From an uncultured Tessaracoccus sp. (GTDB taxonomy: Bacteria > Actinomycetota > Actinomycetes > Propionibacteriales > Propionibacteriaceae): a DNA stretch of 64,000 nt. Made by a program: the position numbers and the translations under genes. Shown one piece after another: positions 25,666 through 34,106 of this stretch. The notes below the pieces were generated by a model that did no database searches, was not told where the DNA came from, and saw only the letters and a list, made by a program, of their open reading frames with translations. How positions within the stretch are numbered: position 1 is the first letter of the stretch; every line of letters begins with the position of its first letter. The stretch is taken from contig NZ_CALUCN010000004.1 of NCBI RefSeq assembly GCF_943914565.1, positions 124,001 through 188,000 of the forward strand, read 5' to 3'.

Positions 25666-26343
25666 TCAGCCGACGACGGCGTCGCGGAACCACCCGGTGA
25701 TCGTCGTCGGGTGGGTGATCGCCGTGCCGACGACGCAGGCGTGCGCCCCGGCATCGATGCAGGCCCGCGCCTGGTCGGGACGGTGGATACGGCCCTCGGC
25801 GATGACCGGCAACGGCAGCTCCTGCGCGATCCGGGCGAGCAGCTCGAGGTCCGGCCCGTCGGTCTTCGGACGCGCACCGGTGTAGCCGGCGAGGGTGGTG
25901 CCGAGCACGTCGACGCCCGCGTCGACGGCGTGCTGCGCGGACTCGAAGGAGTCGCAGTCGGCCATCACCAGCACCTCCGGATGGGAGTCGCGCAGCCCCT
26001 CGACGGTCTGCGCGAGCGTGAGTCCGTCGGGGCGGGGGCGGGTGGTGGCGTCGAGTGCGACGACGTGCGAGCCGGCGTCGGCGGTCGCGCGGGCGATCTC
26101 GAGCGTCGGGGTGATGAAGACGCCCTCGTGGCCCTGCTTGACGAGGCCGATCACGGGCACGTCGACGAGGCCCCGGGTGAGGCGGATGTCGTCGAGACCC
26201 TGCAGACGGACGGCGCTCGCGCCCCCCTCGACGACGGCTTGCGCGATCTGCGCCATGGTCTCGGGGTGCCGCATCGGCTCGCCCGGGTAGGCCTGGCAGG
26301 AGACGATCAGGGTCCCGCGGAGGGACTGGAGCAGTGGGTTCAT
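25666..26343 (-). CDS. nanE: N-acetylmannosamine-6-phosphate 2-epimerase
   Basis: 225-aa TIM-barrel enzyme of the NanE family, which converts ManNAc-6-P to GlcNAc-6-P. Recognisable motifs are the N-terminal LIVSCQAYPGEPMRHPETMA, GGASAVRLQG, PVIGLVKQ and the C-terminal VIAEGRIHRPDQARACIDAG. The start ATG 26343 overlaps the nanK stop by 4 bp. The upstream frame extension is a shadow of nanK. No nagA or nagB is in this window, so the last steps must be encoded elsewhere. Confidence 0.93.
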   Translation of the reverse strand: MNPLLQSLRGTLIVSCQAYPGEPMRHPETMAQIAQAVVEGGASAVRLQGLDDIRLTRGLVDVPVIGLVKQGHEGVFITPTLEIARATADAGSHVVALDATTRPRPDGLTLAQTVEGLRDSHPEVLVMADCDSFESAQHAVDAGVDVLGTTLAGYTGARPKTDGPDLELLARIAQELPLPVIAEGRIHRPDQARACIDAGAHACVVGTAITHPTTITGWFRDAVVG

Positions 26344-27290
26344 CGTGGTTCCTCTCGTTCGGTGGGCGCGGCCCAGCAGGCGGCGCCCACGAGTGCGGCG
26401 TTGGCGAGGGCGGCCGGCACGACGGGGGTGTCGGCGACGACGGGCATCGCGGAGTCCCGCACGCCGGCACGCAGCGTGTCCCACCAGCGCTCGCCCGCGC
26501 GCGGCACCGAGCCGGCGAGCACGACGAGGCCCGGGTCGAGTGCGTTCAGCAGGCCCCCGATCGCCCGGCCCAGCGCGTGACCGGCGGTCTCGATGACGAG
26601 GCGCGCCGCCGTCGCGTGGGGGTCGTCGGTGCCCGCGAGGGCCGCGATCTCGGCGCCGGTGCGGTGCTCGCCGGTGCGGCGCGTGAAGTGCTGCTCGATG
26701 CCGGTGCCGGACGCGATCGCCTCGACGTGGCCCTGACGCCCGCAGGAGCAGGGCACCTGGTCGGCGGCGGTGACGTCGACGTGCCCGACGTGGCCGGCCA
26801 GGTTGCCGGCGCCCAGCACGAGCCGCCCGTCGACGACGAGCCCGCCGCCGATGCCGGTGCCGGCGGCGACGAGCAGCATCGACGGGTGGCCGACCCCGCG
26901 CCCGTGGCGGTACTCGCCGAGGGCGTGGGCCTGGACGTCGTTGAGCACGTGGACCGGGAGGCCGGCGCGCTGCGCGAGCTCGTCGCGCAGCGCGGTGCCG
27001 GTCCAGTCGCGGATGGCATCGGTGGCCGCGAGGATCGTGCCACCTGCCGGGTCGACGACCCCGGCCGAGGCGACGGCGAGGGCGGTGGGTCGCGCGCCGC
27101 CGGCGGCCACGTGCGCGTCGAGCGCGGAGCGCGCGACGCGCCACGCGGCATCGACGACGGCCCCGGCCCCCTGCCGCGAAGGCGTGGGAGCCTGCGCGGG
27201 GTGCGCCACCGTCGGGCCGTGGACGACACCACCGGCGATCTTCGTGCCACCGATGTCGATCGCCAGCACCGGCGTGGGCGCGTCAGGCAT
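26340..27290 (-). CDS. nanK: ROK-family sugar kinase, probable N-acetylmannosamine kinase
   Basis: 316-aa ROK kinase. The ATP-binding DIGGTKIAGG is at the N-terminus, and the ROK signature region includes AGTGIGGGLVVDGRLVLGAG. The zinc-type motif reads CSCGRQGHVEA, with His where the second Cys of GC is usual. Together with nanE downstream, phosphorylation of ManNAc is the likely role. ATG 27290 is chosen because GGGAGGAACC precedes it; the frame upstream is unrelated. Confidence 0.88.
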   Translation of the reverse strand: MPDAPTPVLAIDIGGTKIAGGVVHGPTVAHPAQAPTPSRQGAGAVVDAAWRVARSALDAHVAAGGARPTALAVASAGVVDPAGGTILAATDAIRDWTGTALRDELAQRAGLPVHVLNDVQAHALGEYRHGRGVGHPSMLLVAAGTGIGGGLVVDGRLVLGAGNLAGHVGHVDVTAADQVPCSCGRQGHVEAIASGTGIEQHFTRRTGEHRTGAEIAALAGTDDPHATAARLVIETAGHALGRAIGGLLNALDPGLVVLAGSVPRAGERWWDTLRAGVRDSAMPVVADTPVVPAALANAALVGAACWAAPTEREEPR

Positions 27291-27358
27291 GGTTCCTCCC
27301 CGGAGGTGCGTGCATGGTCGAAGGCCCGTCGCTCGTGAACGGAACGGGCACGACTGTA

Positions 27359-27376
27359 CAAGCACGCGCGTGCTTG
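27359..27376. promoter_or_regulatory. Perfect 18-bp palindrome upstream of nanK
   Basis: CAAGCACGCGCGTGCTTG is fully self-complementary. It lies 68 bp upstream of the nanK start and 32 bp past the stop of the GH3 gene. It could be an operator for nanK-nanE or a terminator stem for the GH3 gene. The absence of a loop-friendly centre or T-tract slightly favours a protein site. Confidence 0.5.
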
Positions 27377-27408
27377 GCACTCGGCGGGGCAGGAATGCAG
27401 CGAGAGGA

Positions 27409-29718
27409 TCAGTGCACGATGATCGTCGGGCTGAGTACCCGCCCCTCGCCCACGACCCTGAGGGGCCCCACCAGCTGGAACCCTGCACTGAGTGGCAGGT
27501 CCTCGCTGCTCGTCCCGACGGCGATGCCCATGTCGCCGGGCTCGACGACGCGGGCCAGGTCTTTGCCGCTGAAGCTCATCAGATCGGTGTGCAGCTCGAT
27601 GTGCAGCCGCCGCGCCTCGCCGGGCTCGAGATGGACCTTGCGGAACGCGACGAGCTGCTTGATCGGCCGCACGACTTGGGCCACCTTGTCGGAGAGGTAG
27701 CACTGCACCACCTCAGCGCCGGCTCGCGCACCGCTGTTCCGCACCGTGACGTCGAGCGCCAAACTACCGTCGGTGGGCACTGTCTCGCCGGAGAGCCTGA
27801 GGTCTGAGACCTCGAACTCCGTGTAGGAGCGCCCGTGGCCGAACGGAAACAGCGGTCGGGGGTCGAGGTTCGATACGCCGTCGGAGAACCAGCCGAGCGG
27901 TGGAGCGAGGTACGTCCCCGGCTGGCCGCCGCGGTGGGCAGGGATGCCGACGGGGAGCTTGCCGCTGGGGTTGACCCGGCCGGAGAGGACGCCGGCGATC
28001 GCGGAGCCGCCCTCGCAGCCGGGCATGAACGCCTGCACCATCGCGGCGACGCGGCCCGTGAACCGGCCCAGCGCGTAGGGACGTCCGGAGACGACGAGCA
28101 GCACCACCGGTGTGCCTGTCGCGATCAGCGCCTCGAGGAGCTCGTTCTGGACGCCGGGGAGATCGAGCGTCTCGACGTCGCACCCCTCGCCCGATGTGCC
28201 GTGGCCGAACATTCCTGCCCGGTCCCCCACCGCCGCGACGACGACGTCGGCCGCGCGGGCGAGCGTGACCGCCTCCTCGATGCCGGAGGTGTCCGGATCG
28301 AGCACGGGGACGCCGTCGGTGACACTGACAGTGACGGAGGCGAATTCCTCGCGCATCGCGTCGGCCAGGCTCGTCATCGGCAGGCCCACCGGAAGGTCCG
28401 GATGACGTTGCATCACGTGGTTCGGGAAGGAGTAGCAGCCGAGGAAGGTCTGAGCGTCGTTGGCAATCGGCCCCACCAAGGCGATGCGCCGGGCGCGCAG
28501 CGGCAGGACACCTTCGTCGTTGCTGAGCAGGACGATCGACTCTTCTGCCAGCCGCCGAGCGACGTCCCGGTTGCGTGGGCTGTCGAGGTCCACGTCGGCA
28601 CTCCCCCCGGGCTCCCAGTTGGCGTCGAGCAAGCCATGCGCAGCCTTCTGCAGCAGGATCCTGCGCGCGGCGGTGCGGAGCTCGGCGCGGTCGAGGAGTC
28701 CTCGCTCGACTGCCTCCTCGAGATGCGCGAACGATCCGGTCTCGGGCAGCTCGACGTCCATGCCGGCGTGGAGGCTCAGCGCGCCGGCCTCGGTGAGGTC
28801 GGCGGCGACGTGGTGCATCGCCTGGAGGAAGTTCACCGCCCAGTAGTCAGAGACGACGGTGCCGCGGAATCCCCAGCGGTCGCGGAGGATGCCGGTGAGC
28901 AGTTCGCGGCTCGCGGCCGCCGGGACGCCGTCCAGGTCGGAGTAGGAGTTCATCACGCTGTCGACCCCGCCTTCACGCACAGCCATCTCGAACGGTGGCA
29001 GGAGCACGTCCTCCAGCTCGCGACGGCCGATGCTCACAGGCGCATGGTTACGTCCGGCCCTGGATGCGGAGTACCCGACGAAGTGCTTGAGCGTGGCGGA
29101 GATCCCCGCGGATTGCAGACCGCGGACGTAGGCGGTGCCGAGCATTCCGACCAGCAGCGGGTCCTCCGCGATGGTTTCTTCAACGCGACCCCAGCGGTAG
29201 TCGCGCACCACGTCGAGCAGAGGAGAGAGGCCCTGCTGCACGCCGAGTGCGGCCATGTCCTCACCGATCGCGGTGCTCATTTCCCGCACGAGGTCCGGAT
29301 CGAACGTCGCACCCCACGCGATGGCAGCCGGGTAGACGGTCGCACCCCATGCGGTCAGGCCGGTGAGGCATTCCTCGTGAGCCATCGCAGGGATCCCGAA
29401 CCGCGAGCGCTCGCGCACCGCCGCTTGGAGCCGCGCGAGGTTTGCGCGTCCCTCGGCGACGGTGACGGGCGCGCTTCCGAAGACTCGGGTGAGATGTCCG
29501 AGGCCGTCGCGGCTCACCTCGGCGAAGGATCCGCTGGACATCACGGACTCCATGGGAGCCACGTCGCCTCCCTCGTCGGAGCGTTCCTCCGGCCGCATCC
29601 AGAACGACCCGAGCTGCCCGATCATCTCGGACAGGCTCATCGCGTCGAGCAGTGCGTCGACCCGCTCCTCGAGGGTGCTGCTCGCGTCATGCCAAGGGTT
29701 CTCGGGTTGCTCAGTCAT
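27409..29718 (-). CDS. Glycoside hydrolase family 3 (beta-xylosidase/glucosidase type)
   Basis: 769-aa GH3 enzyme with no signal peptide, so it acts on imported oligosaccharides. The N-terminal barrel contains MAHEECLTGLTAWGATVYPA and KHFVGYSASRAGRNHAPVSI. The nucleophile is probably Asp 291 in VVSDYWAVNF. An alpha/beta sandwich domain and a C-terminal fibronectin-III-like domain (PLFPFGHGRSYTEFEVSDL) follow. GH3 covers several activities; the GH51 gene and importer nearby favour xylose/arabinose-containing oligosaccharides. Start ATG 29718 gives the expected N-terminus; a TTG 24 nt upstream is possible. It is divergent from the importer genes. Confidence 0.9.
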   Translation of the reverse strand: MTEQPENPWHDASSTLEERVDALLDAMSLSEMIGQLGSFWMRPEERSDEGGDVAPMESVMSSGSFAEVSRDGLGHLTRVFGSAPVTVAEGRANLARLQAAVRERSRFGIPAMAHEECLTGLTAWGATVYPAAIAWGATFDPDLVREMSTAIGEDMAALGVQQGLSPLLDVVRDYRWGRVEETIAEDPLLVGMLGTAYVRGLQSAGISATLKHFVGYSASRAGRNHAPVSIGRRELEDVLLPPFEMAVREGGVDSVMNSYSDLDGVPAAASRELLTGILRDRWGFRGTVVSDYWAVNFLQAMHHVAADLTEAGALSLHAGMDVELPETGSFAHLEEAVERGLLDRAELRTAARRILLQKAAHGLLDANWEPGGSADVDLDSPRNRDVARRLAEESIVLLSNDEGVLPLRARRIALVGPIANDAQTFLGCYSFPNHVMQRHPDLPVGLPMTSLADAMREEFASVTVSVTDGVPVLDPDTSGIEEAVTLARAADVVVAAVGDRAGMFGHGTSGEGCDVETLDLPGVQNELLEALIATGTPVVLLVVSGRPYALGRFTGRVAAMVQAFMPGCEGGSAIAGVLSGRVNPSGKLPVGIPAHRGGQPGTYLAPPLGWFSDGVSNLDPRPLFPFGHGRSYTEFEVSDLRLSGETVPTDGSLALDVTVRNSGARAGAEVVQCYLSDKVAQVVRPIKQLVAFRKVHLEPGEARRLHIELHTDLMSFSGKDLARVVEPGDMGIAVGTSSEDLPLSAGFQLVGPLRVVGEGRVLSPTIIVH

Positions 29719-29753
29719 GGTGCCATCCTTGCGCCCGGCCAACGCCGGCCGAG

Positions 29754-29769
29754 TCGAAAACGTTATCGA
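29754..29769. promoter_or_regulatory. LacI-type operator between divergent GH3 and importer genes
   Basis: TCGAAAACGTTATCGA is a 16-bp near-palindrome (14 of 16 positions) centred on AACGTT, the usual core of LacI-family sites. A second half-like copy, ATCGAAAACGAT, overlaps it. A TTGACA hexamer (29776-29781) and a CTTAAT (29799-29804) form a 17-bp-spaced promoter for the rightward genes. The LacI regulator at 33089 is the obvious ligand. Confidence 0.7.
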
Positions 29770-29859
29770 AAACGATTGACATCGTAGCGGAAGAGTGCCT
29801 TAATTGGTAGCACAGCAGAATTAAATGCTGGCAAGTCAATGCTGACTCAGGAGGACGCA

Positions 29860-31137
29860 ATGAAGAAGGCCTTGGTTGCCATGACGGCGGCAGCACTGCT
29901 GCTGACGGCGTGCGGTGGCGGATCGGGCAACGACGCCGGTTCGGATGGCTCCGACGTGACCCTCACGCTCTGGCACAACTCCACCACCGGTGCGGGCAAG
30001 CAGTACTGGGAGGACACCACTGCTGCCTACACCAAGGAACACCCGAATGTGAAGTTCGAGGTGCAGGCCATTCAGAACGAGGACATGGACGGTCGTCTCC
30101 AGACCGCGCTGAACGCGGGGGACGCGCCCGACATCTTCATGGCGCGCGGCGGCGGCAAGCTCGCCGACATGGTCGAGGCGGGTCAGGTCATGGAGATGAC
30201 CGACAAGATCCCCGACGAGCTCAAGCAGGCCTTCGGTGACGCAGGCTTCGACTCGGTCAAGGTCGACGACAAGATCTACGGGATGCCGAGTTCAGTACTG
30301 CCCGGTGGCATCTACTACAGCAAGGACCTCTTCGCAAAGGCCGGCATCGAGGAGACCCCGACGACGATGGACGAACTGGGCGCGACCGTCGACAAGCTGA
30401 AGAAGGCCGGTATCGAGCCGATCGCGCTGGGCGCGAAGGACGCCTGGCCAGCGGCGCAGTGGTACTACTTCTTTGCCCTGCGGCTGTGCGACAAGGAGCA
30501 GCTCACCGATGTCGGCAACCAAGACTTCTCCGACCCGTGCTGGCTCAAGGCTGGTGAGACGTTGAAGGCGTTCGCCGACACCAAGCCGTTCAATGAGGGC
30601 TTCCTCACGACATCGGCTCAGCAGGGCGCCGGCAGCTCAGCAGGCATGATCGCCAACCACAAGGCTGCGATGGAGCTGATGGGCGCTTGGAATCCCGGCG
30701 TGATCGAGGGCCTGACACCGGACGGCAAGCCGCTCGCGGACCTCGGATGGTTCCCATTCCCCGCCGTCGACGGCGGTGCCGGCGACCCGACCGCGATGAT
30801 GGGCGGGGCCGATGCCTTCGCATGCCACGTCGAAGCTCCTGAGGCCTGTGCCGACTTCCTCAACTTCACGGCACAGAAACAGCAGCAGGAGGACTACGCC
30901 GACGCGTTCATGACCCTGCCGGCAAACACGGAGGCCAAGGGCGCTGTGAAGGATCCTGCGCTGCAGGACGTGCTCAAGGCGTACGAAGATTCCGCCTACA
31001 TGGTCACCTGGCTCGACACGCTGCTGGGGCAGAACGTCGGCAACGCCATGAACGCCGGCGTCGTCGACATGCTCGCCGGTCAGGGCGATCCGCAGAGCAT
31101 CGTCGACGCGATCGAGTCCGCCTCGGCCAAGGGCTGA
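29860..31137 (+). CDS. Sugar-binding lipoprotein of a CUT1 ABC importer
   Basis: 425-aa family 1 extracellular binding protein. Signal peptide KKALVAMTAAALLLTAC ends in the lipobox LTAC, so it is a membrane-anchored lipoprotein. The mature part has LTLWHNSTTGAGKQYWED and TALNAGDAPDIFMARGGGK, as in oligosaccharide binding proteins. ATG 29860 follows an AGGAGG site. It heads the rightward operon of two permeases, a LacI regulator and GH51, so xylo- or arabino-oligosaccharide is the probable ligand. Confidence 0.92.
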   Translation: MKKALVAMTAAALLLTACGGGSGNDAGSDGSDVTLTLWHNSTTGAGKQYWEDTTAAYTKEHPNVKFEVQAIQNEDMDGRLQTALNAGDAPDIFMARGGGKLADMVEAGQVMEMTDKIPDELKQAFGDAGFDSVKVDDKIYGMPSSVLPGGIYYSKDLFAKAGIEETPTTMDELGATVDKLKKAGIEPIALGAKDAWPAAQWYYFFALRLCDKEQLTDVGNQDFSDPCWLKAGETLKAFADTKPFNEGFLTTSAQQGAGSSAGMIANHKAAMELMGAWNPGVIEGLTPDGKPLADLGWFPFPAVDGGAGDPTAMMGGADAFACHVEAPEACADFLNFTAQKQQQEDYADAFMTLPANTEAKGAVKDPALQDVLKAYEDSAYMVTWLDTLLGQNVGNAMNAGVVDMLAGQGDPQSIVDAIESASAKG

Positions 31138-31151
31138 CCCGGAGTCGAACC

Positions 31152-32141
31152 GTGACTGTCTCAAACGTCGCCCGGGTGGAGGGCGCTCAGTCCTCCACCC
31201 GGGGTCGCCGAAACGGACGAGGTGCCGACCGCTGGCGCAAACGCGCGGAGATCGCGCTCCTCACCGGGCCGGCCGTGGTGATCTTCCTCGCCTTCGTGAT
31301 CTTCCCCGTGATCATGGCGGCCTACTACGGCTTCTTCCGCTGGAAGGGCTTCGGCCCTCCCACCGACTTCGTCGGGCTGCAGAACTACGTGACGATCCTC
31401 ACGGACCCGCAGTTCCTCGCCGCGCTCAAGCACAACGCGTTCATCGTCGTTCTGTCGCTGGTGATCCAGGGACCGATCGCGATCGCGTTCGCGTTGCTGC
31501 TCAACCAGCAGATGAAGGGCAGGTCGCTCATTCGCGTGCTGATCTTCGTGCCGTACGTGATCGCCGAGGTCATCGTCGGCACCGGGTGGAGCCTGATGCT
31601 CCAGACCAGCGGGGCGGTCAATGACCTACTCGCAAAGATGGGCCTCGAATCGCTGCAGGCGGACTGGATCGCCGATCCCACGTTCGCGCTGTGGACGCTC
31701 ATGGTCATCATCTCGTGGAAGTACATCGGCTTCGCCGTGATCCTCATGCTCGCAGGCATGCAGGGAATCCCGGACGAACTCTACGAGGCCGCTGCCGTGG
31801 ACGGGGCCTCGTACTGGCAGATCCAGAAGTCCATCACCCTGCCATTGCTCGGCCCGACCATCCGCATCTGGGCATTCCTGTCAATCATCGGTTCGCTGCA
31901 GCTGTTCGACCTCGTCTACATCATCTGGGGGCAGTACGTCGCCGACACCGCAGGCACCAGCACGATGGCCACCTACATGGTCCGTGAAGGCAGACTCAGC
32001 GGCAACTACGGATACGGCAACGCGGTCGCCGTCGTGCTGTTCCTCATCTCCCTCGTGATCGCCCTCACCTACCAGCGCTTCGTGCTGCGCAGAGATACCG
32101 AGGGTGCGCTCACCGGCGATCGTTCGAAGGAGTCACGCTGA
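31152..32141 (+). CDS. CUT1 sugar importer permease, MalF/UgpA type
   Basis: 329-aa membrane protein with about six helices (first at IALLTGPAVVIFLAFVIFPV). It carries the EAA loop (LYEAAAVDGASYWQIQKSIT) that contacts the ATPase. GTG 31152 is 14 bp after the binding-protein stop. No ATPase gene is present in this operon, so a shared MsiK-type ATPase elsewhere in the genome is likely, as is common in actinobacteria. Confidence 0.93.
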   Translation: MTVSNVARVEGAQSSTRGRRNGRGADRWRKRAEIALLTGPAVVIFLAFVIFPVIMAAYYGFFRWKGFGPPTDFVGLQNYVTILTDPQFLAALKHNAFIVVLSLVIQGPIAIAFALLLNQQMKGRSLIRVLIFVPYVIAEVIVGTGWSLMLQTSGAVNDLLAKMGLESLQADWIADPTFALWTLMVIISWKYIGFAVILMLAGMQGIPDELYEAAAVDGASYWQIQKSITLPLLGPTIRIWAFLSIIGSLQLFDLVYIIWGQYVADTAGTSTMATYMVREGRLSGNYGYGNAVAVVLFLISLVIALTYQRFVLRRDTEGALTGDRSKESR

Positions 32142-33034
32142 TGTCCCAAGTCGCCTTGACCGCCCGCAAACCTCGTCGCTTCATACGTCCCCGTGGTGGG
32201 CGCTCCGGCTCGGCAGCCGTGCCGTGGGGCCGGCCGAGCGTGTATCTCATCGCGACGGTGCTCATCGCGATCTGTGTCACCCCGGTGCTCTACATCATCA
32301 TGGGTGGCTTTCGGAGCAACTCGCAGATCACTCAAGACCCGTCCGGGTGGCCGGACCCGTGGGTCATCACCAACTACACCGATGTCCTGACGTCGGAGAC
32401 GTTCTGGCAGCAGTTCGGCAACTCGGTGGTGTCTGCTCTGTCCACAACGGTGGGCTGCGTCGCCTTGGCGCTGGCGGCGAGCTACGTCATCGCCCGCTAC
32501 GAGTTCCGTGGCCGGAACGCGCTGTTCTCGCTGTTCGCGGCGGGGCTCATGTTCCCGATGACTGTCGCGATCACGCCGCTGTTCATCCTCATCCGTGGCA
32601 TGAACCTCACGAACAACATCTTGGGCATCATCCTGCCGCAGATCGCGTTCGCGCTTCCGGTCACCGTGATCATCCTCGTGCCGTTCCTGCGGGCGATTCC
32701 CCGCGAGATCGAGGAAGCCGCGGCGATCGACGGCGTGGGCCGTGTCGGGTTCTTCTTCAAGATGGTGCTGCCGCTGTCCATGCCGGGTGTGATCACGACG
32801 GGCATCCTTGCGTTCATCGGCGCGTGGAACAACTACATGCTGCCGCTGTTCATTCTGAGCGAGCCCAGCAAGTACACCCTTCCCCTCGGAGTGCAGGCGT
32901 TCGCCTCGCAGCACTCGGTCGATACGGCAGCCGTCCTGGCGTTCACGTCGCTGTCGATGCTGCCTGCCCTGGTGTTCTTCAGTATCTTCGAGCGTCGAAT
33001 CGTCGGTGGACTGACCGGCGCGGTCAAGGGCTGA
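32141..33034 (+). CDS. CUT1 sugar importer permease, MalG/UgpE type
   Basis: 297-aa partner permease. The EAA loop is EIEEAAAIDGVGRVGFFFKM and the first helix is YLIATVLIAICVTPVLYIIM. The start overlaps the previous stop by one base (TGATG), giving coupled translation and equal stoichiometry. With the MalF-type subunit it forms the channel of the oligosaccharide importer. Confidence 0.93.
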   Translation: MSQVALTARKPRRFIRPRGGRSGSAAVPWGRPSVYLIATVLIAICVTPVLYIIMGGFRSNSQITQDPSGWPDPWVITNYTDVLTSETFWQQFGNSVVSALSTTVGCVALALAASYVIARYEFRGRNALFSLFAAGLMFPMTVAITPLFILIRGMNLTNNILGIILPQIAFALPVTVIILVPFLRAIPREIEEAAAIDGVGRVGFFFKMVLPLSMPGVITTGILAFIGAWNNYMLPLFILSEPSKYTLPLGVQAFASQHSVDTAAVLAFTSLSMLPALVFFSIFERRIVGGLTGAVKG

Positions 33035-33088
33035 CTGAGACCTCTGACTACCATGATTCCCTCACCCACCCGCGAGAGGAGCACACCC

Positions 33089-34105
33089 GTGCGACGCGTC
33101 ACCATCTCCGACGTCGCCGAGGCCGCGGGAGTGTCCGTCTCGACCATCTCCAAGGTCGTCAATGGTCGAGACGGCATCGCCCCCGCCACGCAGGAGCGCG
33201 TGCGCCGAGTCATTCACGAGCTTGGTTACGTGACGAACCTCGGCGCACGCGCCCTCCGATCGACTCGAACAGGCGTGATCGGTGTGCTCGTCAGCGAGTT
33301 CGAGCCGTACTCCGCCGAGATCCTCAAGGGTGTCGGGCAGGCGGCAAAGGGGTCAGACCACGAGCTCATGGCTTGGGCCGGCACCACGAGCGACCCGAGT
33401 GCCAAGCGGGGTTGGGAGCAACGGCTGCTGGGCAAGCTCGGCGGCAGCCTCATCGATGCCGCGATCATCGTCACACCCAGCGACGCCCTCGGCCCGTCGA
33501 CGGTCCCGCTCGTTGCCGTCGATCCCCGCGTGATCGACGACGACCAGCCATCAGTGTTCGTCGACGACGAAGGTGGGCTCCGCGCTGCTGTGCAACACGT
33601 GCTGGAGCTCGGCCACGAGCGCATCGGCTTCCTGGCCGGGCGTGACGATCTCGCCTCCGCGGTCGCACGCGAGCGAGGCTTTCGCTCGGCGATGCTCGAC
33701 GCGGGCCTCACCCCGGACGAGGAACTCATCCAGCGCGGCGACTACAGCGAAGCGGGCGCCGCCCAGCCCGCTACTACCCTGCTGGACCATCCCCGCCGGC
33801 CGACAGCCATCGTCGCAGCGAACGACGCATCGGCACTGGCTGTGCTCTCGGGTGCCCGGGAGCGCGACATCAGGGTGCCCGAGGAGCTCTCGGTGATTGG
33901 TTTTGACGACATTCCCGAAGCTGCCCGACATGCTCCCCCGCTCACGACGGTGGCCCAGCCGCTGCGGGAGTTGGGGCGCATGGCATTCACGATGCTCGCC
34001 GAGCAACTCGCCGGCCAGACGCCCGACCCCGTCCATCGTCAGCTCGACACAGATCTCGTCGTCCGCAGGACAACGGGCCCGTGCCCCGCACGCGCCCCGG
34101 AGTGA
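33089..34105 (+). CDS. LacI-family transcriptional regulator
   Basis: 338-aa repressor. The N-terminal helix-turn-helix and hinge (TISDVAEAAGVSVSTISKVV) is followed by a periplasmic-binding-protein-like sensor. I chose GTG 33089 because GAGAGGAG precedes it and the product starts directly at the helix-turn-helix; an in-frame ATG at 33053 adds 12 unlikely residues. It probably binds the 29754-29769 operator and is relieved by an imported sugar. Confidence 0.92.
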   Translation: MRRVTISDVAEAAGVSVSTISKVVNGRDGIAPATQERVRRVIHELGYVTNLGARALRSTRTGVIGVLVSEFEPYSAEILKGVGQAAKGSDHELMAWAGTTSDPSAKRGWEQRLLGKLGGSLIDAAIIVTPSDALGPSTVPLVAVDPRVIDDDQPSVFVDDEGGLRAAVQHVLELGHERIGFLAGRDDLASAVARERGFRSAMLDAGLTPDEELIQRGDYSEAGAAQPATTLLDHPRRPTAIVAANDASALAVLSGARERDIRVPEELSVIGFDDIPEAARHAPPLTTVAQPLRELGRMAFTMLAEQLAGQTPDPVHRQLDTDLVVRRTTGPCPARAPE

Positions 34106-34106
34106 C